From Victivallales bacterium (GTDB lineage Bacteria > Verrucomicrobiota > Lentisphaeria > Oligosphaerales > Oligosphaeraceae): a stretch of DNA of 11,329 bases. Position 1 is the stretch's first letter, and each line of letters begins with the position of its first letter. This document shows, piece by piece, positions 1 through 4,514 of this stretch. The position numbers and the translations under genes were made by a program. The notes beneath the pieces are model-generated. The model had not been told where the DNA came from, searched no databases, and saw only the letters and a program-made list of their open reading frames with translations. Location: contig JAGCTA010000036.1 of assembly GCA_017963875.1 (NCBI GenBank), positions 1-11,329 of the forward strand. Direction: 5' to 3'.

Positions 1-277
1 AATAGTAATAGCCGCCAGCGACCGCTGCAACCAGAATAATGAGACCAATCAATCTGATGATGGCACGCTTCAGTTTGCCAGAATTCTTCTTTGCCGCAAC
101 GGCGTCCACCATGGCGCCTGTGCGGATGGCGTCTGCGCGGCACTTCTGCGAGCAATAGGTCAAACCGCCTTCCTTGATGGCGCATTCACTGCAAATGGGC
201 TTGCCGCATACTGCGCAACGAAAAGAGGCTGGGACATCGGGATGATTGAGGCAAACACTACCTTCGTTTTTCGCCAT
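1..277 (-). CDS. Cys/His zinc-binding membrane protein, N-terminal part (cut by window edge)
   Basis: I translated this frame by hand: 92 codons are open from the ATG at 277 to the left edge, with no stop. An AGGAG ribosome binding site at 285-289 lies 7 nt before the ATG, which fixes the start. The protein opens with a compact cysteine/histidine cluster: C9-x2-H12, C21-x2-C24, C29-x2-C32 and C42-x3-C46. This resembles the B-box/treble-clef zinc modules seen at the N-terminus of many small bacterial membrane proteins. A basic linker follows (KKNSGKLKR, 63-71), then a hydrophobic segment from about residue 73 to 89 that looks like a transmembrane helix with the zinc module on the cytoplasmic side. 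The rest is outside the window. Zinc binding is inferred from residue spacing; a partner or role cannot be named. It follows the pseudopilin genes on the same strand but is separated from them by a palindrome. Confidence 0.75.
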   Translation of the reverse strand, partial: MAKNEGSVCLNHPDVPASFRCAVCGKPICSECAIKEGGLTYCSQKCRADAIRTGAMVDAVAAKKNSGKLKRAIIRLIGLIILVAAVAGGYYY

Positions 278-321
278 GATAAAACTCCTGTTTCACTATG
301 ATTCAACTGGCAATAATATAT

Positions 322-345
322 TACCTGAATCCGCGGATTCAGGTA
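322..345 (-). terminator. 24-bp perfect palindrome right after the pseudopilin stop codon; probable terminator or 3' end stem
   Basis: The half-site TACCTGAATCCG is followed directly by its exact reverse complement, with no spacer. It begins immediately after the TAA stop of the pseudopilin gene (346-348). On the minus strand it is followed by an AT-rich tract (TAATATATTATT) rather than a pure U run, so termination may be partial. RNA folding would need the central CGCG as a tight loop. A dyad operator for the following zinc-protein gene is the alternative reading. Confidence 0.6.
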
Positions 346-1116
346 TTAATTTGAATACGCATAGAAAGTCTGGCCTGGACCAAACACTGAAGCCTGCCCG
401 AATGTAATTCCCTGTGCCGAGGCGCACTGCTTGTTGATTGTCCTGAATTCGCCTAGGTTCAGGGACGCTGCATGGCCATCAAGGAAGAGCGAATTGCCTG
501 TGCTACCATGTGCACCAGAGAAGAAGCACGTCGCGCTGTCATTGCACCATTGCTGACCAACGCTGGCCAGGGAGGACAAATTGTATTTCCAGAACATATA
601 CTGTTCGACATTATCAGTTTCCAACTGCGTCTTGCAGAAAGAATCGCCATTAACCAATGCGCTCGATGGCGATTTAACCAGCCCCATGATAATAAAGACA
701 TCAGCCCAGGTTTCCTTTTGCGCGGCTGGCCTTGACACCATGGCATTCTGGAAGGGGCTGAGGTGATTGTGATAGGCCACACCGCCATACGTTCTGAAAT
801 TGGTCGTGAACTTGAAGGGTGAACGCCCAGGGCAAACAAGTTCATTCGCAACTGGGGAACCTGAAAGAAGCCCCGCTTCACGGATATGGGTGTACCACAG
901 GGAATCGTTGTTGCGGACACGACCAAGCCAGTCATTGCAATTCGACATGTAGATTGCATTCGACGTACCGATTTGCTTCAAGTTATTGACACAGGATATG
1001 CTCTTTGCCTTCTCACGCGCCTTCGCCAGCGCAGGCAACAGCATCGCCGCCAAAATGGCAATGATGGCAATGACTACAAGCAATTCAATCAAGGTAAATG
1101 CAATCAAACGCTTCAT
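346..1116 (-). CDS. DUF1559-type pseudopilin (prepilin N-terminal methylation domain, H-x9-DG motif), copy 1
   Basis: This 256-aa type II secretion/type IV pilus-like pseudopilin has a short basic leader (MKRLIA) and the class III prepilin core FTLIELL with Glu at +5 of the mature protein. A hydrophobic helix follows to about residue 30, then AKAREKAK. Prepilin peptidase would cleave before F7 and methylate it, and the helix would anchor the protein in the inner membrane or pack it into a pseudopilus. The C-terminal domain carries H203-x9-D213-G214, the H-x9-DG motif of this PVC family. Seven cysteines (42, 60, 95, 161, 191, 197, 231) suggest periplasmic disulfides. I chose the ATG at 1116 over the upstream ATG at 1185: an AAGG lies 9 nt before it, it gives the standard leader, and the paralogue aligns from the same Met. 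The gene follows its paralogue by 122 nt. The substrate or machine it serves is unknown. Confidence 0.93.
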   Translation of the reverse strand: MKRLIAFTLIELLVVIAIIAILAAMLLPALAKAREKAKSISCVNNLKQIGTSNAIYMSNCNDWLGRVRNNDSLWYTHIREAGLLSGSPVANELVCPGRSPFKFTTNFRTYGGVAYHNHLSPFQNAMVSRPAAQKETWADVFIIMGLVKSPSSALVNGDSFCKTQLETDNVEQYMFWKYNLSSLASVGQQWCNDSATCFFSGAHGSTGNSLFLDGHAASLNLGEFRTINKQCASAQGITFGQASVFGPGQTFYAYSN

Positions 1117-1130
1117 GTTTTCAAACCTTA

Positions 1131-1146
1131 TATTATCGGAACTTTT
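1131..1146 (-). repeat. Conserved 16-nt leader block upstream of pseudopilin copy 1
   Basis: Minus-strand AAAAGTTCCGATAATA; its near-identical partner (one C/T change) is at 2021-2036. Both blocks end exactly 14 nt before their ATG. Beyond the block the upstream sequences diverge. It could be the remaining edge of the duplicated segment or a shared untranslated-leader element. A -10 role is unlikely because the transcript would begin at or inside the ribosome binding site. Confidence 0.6.
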
Positions 1147-1238
1147 CCAATTACGCTCTATTTTCCATGTGAATAGGTACGACATCTATAGTCGTAAACC
1201 TTTAGAGGCATGCTTTTTCATGATAATGAACTACAAAA

Positions 1239-2006
1239 TCAATTTGTATACGCATAGAACGTCGCGCCAGTTCCAAAGACAGATGCCTGACCAAACGTGA
1301 TACCCTGTTGCGTAGCACACTGCTTGTTAACTGTGCGATATTCGCCAAGATTCATGCCTTGAGCGTGTCCATCTAGGAAAAGCGTGTTTCCGACATTGCC
1401 ATGCGCGGCCCCATAGAAACACGTCGCACTGTCATTGCACCACTGCTGGCCGACGCTGGCAAGCGCGGTCAGATTGTACTTCCAGAACATGTATTGTTCG
1501 CAATTATCGGATTCCACCTGTGTCTTGCAGTACGAATCTCCGTTGATGAGCGCCGCTGACGGCGACTTGACCAAACCAGCGACGATAAACGTGTCAACCC
1601 ACGAGTCTTTCTGTGCGGCTTTTGCTGAAATCATGGCATTCTGGAATGGTGAAAGAATGTTATGATACGCTGCACCGCCGTAGATTTTGTAATTATGGGC
1701 AAACTTGAACGGTGAACGCCCAGGGCAGACAAGTTCATTCGGGCTGTTGCCTGAGAGCAACCCTGCCTCCCTGATGTGTGTAATCCATTGCGAGTCATTG
1801 TTGCGTACACGGCCTAACAAATCGTTGGCACTCGTCATATAAATCGCGTTCGCCGTACCAATCTGTTTAAGATTGTTGATGCATGAAATGCCCTTTGCCT
1901 TCTCACGCGCTTTCGCCAGCGCAGGCAGCAACATCGCTGCCAAAATGGCAATGATGGCAATGACAACAAGCAATTCAATTAAGGTAAATGTAATAAAGCG
2001 TTTCAT
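1239..2006 (-). CDS. DUF1559-type pseudopilin (prepilin N-terminal methylation domain, H-x9-DG motif), copy 2
   Basis: This 255-aa paralogue of the next downstream gene matches it at about 201 of 256 aligned positions (hand count, about 78%), with one single-residue gap. The leader is MKRFIT, then FTLIELL with the +5 Glu, a hydrophobic helix to about residue 30 and the same AREKAK start of the soluble domain. The H-x9-DG motif is present (AHG...LFLDGHA). It also has seven cysteines (42, 94, 160, 169, 190, 196, 230); six are shared with copy 1 and one differs. The ATG at 2006 has a good AGGGG site 8 nt upstream. An in-frame GTG three codons earlier overlaps that site and is therefore unlikely to be the start. 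Its promoter should lie just after the terminator of the upstream unit. Tandem duplication explains the pair; large families of such pseudopilins are typical of Lentisphaerae. Confidence 0.94.
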   Translation of the reverse strand: MKRFITFTLIELLVVIAIIAILAAMLLPALAKAREKAKGISCINNLKQIGTANAIYMTSANDLLGRVRNNDSQWITHIREAGLLSGNSPNELVCPGRSPFKFAHNYKIYGGAAYHNILSPFQNAMISAKAAQKDSWVDTFIVAGLVKSPSAALINGDSYCKTQVESDNCEQYMFWKYNLTALASVGQQWCNDSATCFYGAAHGNVGNTLFLDGHAQGMNLGEYRTVNKQCATQQGITFGQASVFGTGATFYAYTN

Positions 2007-2020
2007 GTTTTTCACCCCTT

Positions 2021-2036
2021 TATTATCAGAACTTTT
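2021..2036 (-). repeat. Conserved 16-nt leader block upstream of pseudopilin copy 2
   Basis: Minus-strand AAAAGTTCTGATAATA, the partner of 1131-1146, at the same distance from the start codon. The AGGGG ribosome binding site (2015-2019) follows directly. Confidence 0.6.
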
Positions 2037-2058
2037 GAATTTAAATCCATTATCTTAT

Positions 2059-2064
2059 ATTATA
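2059..2064 (-). promoter_or_regulatory. Possible -10 box (TATAAT) for the pseudopilin pair
   Basis: A perfect TATAAT on the minus strand lies about 52 nt upstream of the copy 2 ATG and just after the U tract of the preceding terminator, where a new promoter is expected. I see no convincing -35 hexamer at 16-18 nt, only T-rich sequence. The region is very AT-rich, so a chance match is possible. Confidence 0.35.
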
Positions 2065-2078
2065 CCAAATATTACAAT

Positions 2079-2114
2079 AAAAAAAAGCCGTCTGGCTATT
2101 TTTTGGCAGACGGC
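2079..2114 (-). terminator. Intrinsic terminator after the coiled-coil gene
   Basis: Stem GCCGTCTG (2087-2094) pairs exactly with CAGACGGC (2107-2114) across a 12-nt loop. Read on the minus strand it is followed by eight T (2079-2086). It lies 17 nt after the stop codon of the 457-aa gene. The plus-strand side has no T run, so it acts leftward and separates that unit from the pseudopilin genes. Confidence 0.93.
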
Positions 2115-2131
2115 GACAACGAATTCATGAT

Positions 2132-3505
2132 TTATTCGGATTTCTTCTTTGTTTTCTTGCCAAGAATCGAATCCTCAAGGTCTTTCATTTCAAGTGTCTG
2201 ATAGAAAATGTCCTGAAGCATGCCCAACAAAACAATACGCGCTTCAAGAGTGGACTGGACCTCTGCAAAACTGTCCTTTAAAGAATTCCAGTAGTCGGCG
2301 ACAACCCCAGTCGCGACTTCGTCCATATTGCTTCTGGCGATGGCATTGACAAGTTTCTGTTCGCCTTCGCTTAAACGTTTCCAGAAATCAGGAAGTGTCC
2401 CTTCAATTGTCTGGGTCCTGTCTTCCTCATAATCAAGTTTCTTAATCAAACTGTTGAAATTACGCCTCATCGTTGGGCTTAATTTCATTGCGGAACCAAT
2501 GTGGGGCCAGTCAATGCGGCTGAGAATCAAATCCGCGAACTTGGTCAATTCCGCTGTCTTGTCATTGGCGACCTGGAGTTTTGACTCCATCTCATCCTTT
2601 GCCTTGGCAACCGCCGCGATTTCCTCTTCCTGATGCCTGAATGCCGCGCGTTGCTCCTCATAGCGCTGCTGCCATGCCTGCTGTTCCTTGGTCACACGCT
2701 CGACTTCATTCTGCAAACGCGCGACTGTCTTGTTCATCTCATTTCGCAAGGCTTCTTCGGCTACCTGCTTCTGCGAATCCGCCTGGGACATTAACTGGGA
2801 CATACGGCGGTTTTCAGCCTGGAACCCATCTAGTTTTCTCTGGATTGTCTCGGAATCCTGCTTTGCCTGCCTCAACTGCTTTTTCAGTTCAGCAATTTCA
2901 GTAGCATCTTCATTTTGACGCGAACGGCTCTTCGTCACTTCTGCCGTCATCTGATTGAATTTTCTGGTCAAATCCGCATTTTCATCCTGAAGTTGCTTCA
3001 GGCGACCGACAAGTTCCTCATTTCCGCCAGTGTCATTCAACAACTTATCCACCTGCTCCTTTGTGAATTTCAGCGGGCTGAAGCACAAAATCACTTTCCA
3101 TTGCTTCAAATCATCGACTTTATACAATGCATCCATCTTCTCGTCTGGAAGCATGTATTCATCGTCTGCAAGTTTTTTCTCCTCGCGATACGCCTTGTAT
3201 TCATCCGAATGGAAATAATCCTCAAGGTTCTGATGCAATTCCTTGTGGACAGGATACCATACGGCGAAAACGCCATTCGTCACGGAATCGGTGAATTTCG
3301 CCTTTTCCGCCTCTCGAATGATACTCCCCTCAAAGCGCTTACGTTTCTCTGGCACGAGACGATGGCCGCCAATCGTGCATAATTTCATCAACGGGCTGTT
3401 AGCCTGAATATACTGCAATAACCCTGCCCACGGCAACTCGCCAATCATCTGGGTGAATACCTCAGTCAGATTGACACCTTGGATTTGTTCATTATTCACC
3501 AACAT
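2132..3505 (-). CDS. Coiled-coil protein of unknown function (457 aa)
   Basis: I do not recognise this protein. It has no signal peptide and no membrane segment, so it is probably cytoplasmic. Three parts are visible: an N-terminal region (about 1-155) rich in aromatic and charged residues (VFAVWYPVHKEL, DDLKQWKVILCFSPLKF); a long, Gln/Glu/Lys-rich coiled coil (about 160-325); and a C-terminal helical region (about 326-445) with IDWPHIGSAM and LPDFWKRLSEGEQKLVNAI, ending in a basic tail (KKTKKKSE). The ATG at 3505 overlaps the end of the upstream small gene by 14 nt, and a GGAG lies 10 nt before it inside that gene, so the two are co-transcribed and probably translationally coupled. A strong terminator follows. 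It could be a structural or scaffold protein; no enzymatic motif is seen. Confidence 0.9.
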   Translation of the reverse strand: MLVNNEQIQGVNLTEVFTQMIGELPWAGLLQYIQANSPLMKLCTIGGHRLVPEKRKRFEGSIIREAEKAKFTDSVTNGVFAVWYPVHKELHQNLEDYFHSDEYKAYREEKKLADDEYMLPDEKMDALYKVDDLKQWKVILCFSPLKFTKEQVDKLLNDTGGNEELVGRLKQLQDENADLTRKFNQMTAEVTKSRSRQNEDATEIAELKKQLRQAKQDSETIQRKLDGFQAENRRMSQLMSQADSQKQVAEEALRNEMNKTVARLQNEVERVTKEQQAWQQRYEEQRAAFRHQEEEIAAVAKAKDEMESKLQVANDKTAELTKFADLILSRIDWPHIGSAMKLSPTMRRNFNSLIKKLDYEEDRTQTIEGTLPDFWKRLSEGEQKLVNAIARSNMDEVATGVVADYWNSLKDSFAEVQSTLEARIVLLGMLQDIFYQTLEMKDLEDSILGKKTKKKSE

Positions 3506-3866
3506 CCAGGCGATACTCCTTCTGCAACATGACTTTTGTACTGCTTATCAATGCCGCTGCCTGTTGACGACGCAGCGAATATTCCAATTTTGGCAACGCC
3601 ATCTCCAAGGTCATCTTCAAATCTTCCTTGTTCTCGGCTATCGCAATCTCCAGCGCTTTGCGACACAATAAAACAGCCTCGCGCCATTGACCTTCCTGAC
3701 ACAACAACGCCACTCGGCTCATCGTGTCACCACCTTCTTCCTCAGGCGCACGCTGTTGCTTTTGCTGCTGCCTGTTGGCTTTTGCTTGTTTCCGCTTCGA
3801 CTTCTTGTCAATGACGAGTTCATCATCGTCCTCGTCATAATTAAAATTTGTCGTCTTTTTAACCAT
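3492..3866 (-). CDS. Small charged protein with TPR-like C-terminal helices (124 aa), unknown function
   Basis: The N-terminal 45 residues are low-complexity: an acidic patch (DEDDDE, 11-16) followed by a Lys/Gln/Arg stretch (KKSKRKQAKANRQQQKQQR). Residues about 49-124 form predicted helices with a TPR-like pattern (ALLCQEGQWREAVLLCRKALEIA, in parts 53-75). No signal peptide or membrane segment is visible. It overlaps the start of the coiled-coil gene by 14 nt, which argues for a two-protein unit and perhaps a complex. The ATG at 3866 has no clear ribosome binding site: a small hairpin (GAATC-TTTG-GATTC, 3869-3882) precedes it. An internal ATG at codon 49 would give only the helical part and is a weaker alternative, since the coding character extends through the charged N-terminus. 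Function not recognised. Confidence 0.8.
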   Translation of the reverse strand: MVKKTTNFNYDEDDDELVIDKKSKRKQAKANRQQQKQQRAPEEEGGDTMSRVALLCQEGQWREAVLLCRKALEIAIAENKEDLKMTLEMALPKLEYSLRRQQAAALISSTKVMLQKEYRLDVGE

Positions 3867-3886
3867 ACGAATCCAAAGATTCCAAT

Positions 3887-3943
3887 AAAAAAAAAGACTT
3901 TTGCCTGTCGGCCTGGCAGATATCAGGCAACAAACGAAAAGTC
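3887..3943 (-). terminator. Intrinsic terminator of tRNA-Cys
   Basis: Read leftward after the tRNA: outer stem GACTT/AAGTC (3939-3943 with 3896-3900), inner stem TTGCCTG/CAGGCAA (3924-3930 with 3901-3907), then nine T (3887-3895). It begins 4 nt past the tRNA CCA end. It also sits only 20 nt before the start codon of the next gene. Confidence 0.8.
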
Positions 3944-3945
3944 AA
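3917..3945 (-). promoter_or_regulatory. Weak candidate promoter for the coiled-coil gene pair, overlapping the tRNA-Cys terminator
   Basis: Minus-strand TTGACT (3940-3945) and TATCTG (3917-3922) are 17 nt apart. The -35 match is good (5 of 6) but the -10 match is poor (3 of 6). It would give the gene pair its own transcription start after the tRNA. Read-through from the tRNA promoter is the alternative. Confidence 0.25.
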
Positions 3946-3947
3946 GA

Positions 3948-4022
3948 TGGAGGCGTGGATGGGATTCGGACCCATGAATAAAGGTTTTGCAGACCTTTGC
4001 CTTACCACTTGGCGACCACGCC
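3948..4022 (-). tRNA. tRNA-Cys (anticodon GCA), CCA encoded
   Basis: This 75-nt tRNA folds into a full cloverleaf by eye. The acceptor GGCGTGG pairs with CCACGCC, with discriminator U and an encoded CCA (3948-3950). The D stem is GCC/GGC. The anticodon stem AAGGT/ACCTT holds loop CTGCAAA, with anticodon GCA after U33. The T stem ATGGG/CCCAT holds loop TCCGAAT. The discriminator U and GCA anticodon are both known cysteine identity elements. It is transcribed leftward, away from the tRNA-Tyr pair, and is followed by a terminator. Confidence 0.96.
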
Positions 4023-4041
4023 GTCTTGGTCAACTTTTCTT

Positions 4042-4069
4042 AACTTACATCGCTTTTCCGATTTGTCCA
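4042..4069 (-). promoter_or_regulatory. Candidate promoter of tRNA-Cys
   Basis: Minus-strand TGGACA (4064-4069) and TAAGTT (4042-4047) are 16 nt apart. The -10 box ends 19 nt before the first tRNA base, a sensible distance. The -10 match is weak, so confidence is limited. Confidence 0.3.
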
Positions 4070-4153
4070 GTCATCAGAAAAGAGTTTTTCACATTTTAGA
4101 TTATTTTTTGCGACAATATTGCAGACAATGAAGAAAAAAACCTCAGGTTTTGT

Positions 4154-4181
4154 TTGCATATTGAAGAAACGGAGGTACAGT
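4154..4181 (+). promoter_or_regulatory. Candidate promoter of the tRNA-Tyr pair
   Basis: TTGCAT (4154-4159) and TACAGT (4176-4181) are 16 nt apart, with the -10 box ending 20 nt before the first tRNA base. Each box matches consensus at about four of six positions. Position supports it more than sequence does. Confidence 0.35.
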
Positions 4182-4201
4182 AATAAGTGTTTTCTGGCGA
4201 T

Positions 4202-4286
4202 GGTAAGATACCGAAGTGGCCAAACGGGGCAGACTGTAAATCTGCTAGCACTGCTTTCCTTGGTTCGAATCCAAGTCTTACCACCA
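4202..4286 (+). tRNA. tRNA-Tyr (anticodon GUA), first of a tandem pair
   Basis: This 85-nt class II tRNA has acceptor GGTAAGA/TCTTACC, discriminator A and encoded CCA (4284-4286). The D stem is CCG/CGG. The anticodon stem GCAGA/TCTGC holds loop CTGTAAA with anticodon GTA. A short extra arm (AGC-ACT-GCT) is followed by T arm CTTGG-TTCGAAT-CCAAG. The long variable arm and GTA anticodon identify bacterial tRNA-Tyr. Confidence 0.97.
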
Positions 4287-4303
4287 TTGAAATCATAATT
4301 AAC

Positions 4304-4388
4304 GGTAGGATACCGAAGTGGCCAAACGGGGCAGACTGTAAATCTGCTAGCACTGCTTTCCTTGGTTCGAATCCAAGTCCTACCACCA
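4304..4388 (+). tRNA. tRNA-Tyr (anticodon GUA), second of a tandem pair
   Basis: This copy is 85 nt long and 17 nt downstream of the first. It is identical at every position except acceptor pair 5-68, which is G-C here (GGTAGGA/TCCTACC) and A-U in the first copy. CCA is encoded at 4386-4388. The pair is probably one transcript, ending at the terminator that starts 7 nt later. Confidence 0.97.
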
Positions 4389-4395
4389 TTTTTCA

Positions 4396-4422
4396 GGCGG
4401 TCAATCACTGACCGCCTTTTTT
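4396..4422 (+). terminator. Intrinsic terminator of the tRNA-Tyr transcript
   Basis: GGCGGTCA (4396-4403), loop ATCAC, TGACCGCC (4409-4416), then six T (4417-4422). This is a perfect 8-bp GC-rich stem with a U tract in the plus direction. On the other strand there is only a short A/T context (TGAAAAATGG), so it may not stop transcription arriving from the oxidoreductase gene efficiently. Confidence 0.95.
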
Positions 4423-4441
4423 GTTTCTCTACTCAAAAACA

Positions 4442-4510
4442 CGGATGTCGGATGTTTCCCCCCATCCCATCAAATGGCTCCATCCCATTCGACTATTCTA
4501 ACCCATCGAA
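4442..4510. repeat. Degenerate short repeats in the convergent spacer
   Basis: The spacer between the tRNA-Tyr terminator and the oxidoreductase stop codon holds a tandem CGGATGT x2 (4442-4455). It also holds imperfect copies of CCATCCCATYMRA at 4462-4474 and 4480-4492, with a shorter form (CCCATCGAA) at 4502-4510. On the minus strand these give several G runs, including a run of six, downstream of the oxidoreductase gene. No clear hairpin terminator was found for that gene here. Confidence 0.5.
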
Positions 4511-4514
4511 TTTT

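Noticed and set aside
459..959. 166-aa minus-strand frame inside pseudopilin copy 1
   Set aside because: It is the alternate frame of a clearly coding gene, and the equivalent frame is not kept open in the 78% identical paralogue.
1117..1185. Upstream ATG adding 23 residues to pseudopilin copy 1
   Set aside because: The extension would put a long polar segment before the prepilin leader, has no counterpart in copy 2, and the ATG at 1116 has its own ribosome binding site.
1178..1196. Hairpin TACGAC-7 nt-GTCGTA between the two pseudopilin genes, considered as a terminator
   Set aside because: The stem has six pairs, is not GC-rich and has no U tract on either strand, so the two genes may well be co-transcribed. 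A second small hairpin at 1217-1230 fails for the same reason.
2915..3382. 155-aa plus-strand open frame opposite the coiled-coil gene
   Set aside because: The low-complexity antisense of a Glu/Lys/Gln-rich coiled coil gives Leu/Phe-rich frames by composition alone. No start signal or domain is seen.
4040..4408. Open frames across the tRNA-Tyr pair on both strands, with repeated peptide blocks
   Set aside because: The repeated peptides are translations of the two tRNA genes and their complements, a known source of false protein annotations. The cloverleaf structures explain the sequence fully.
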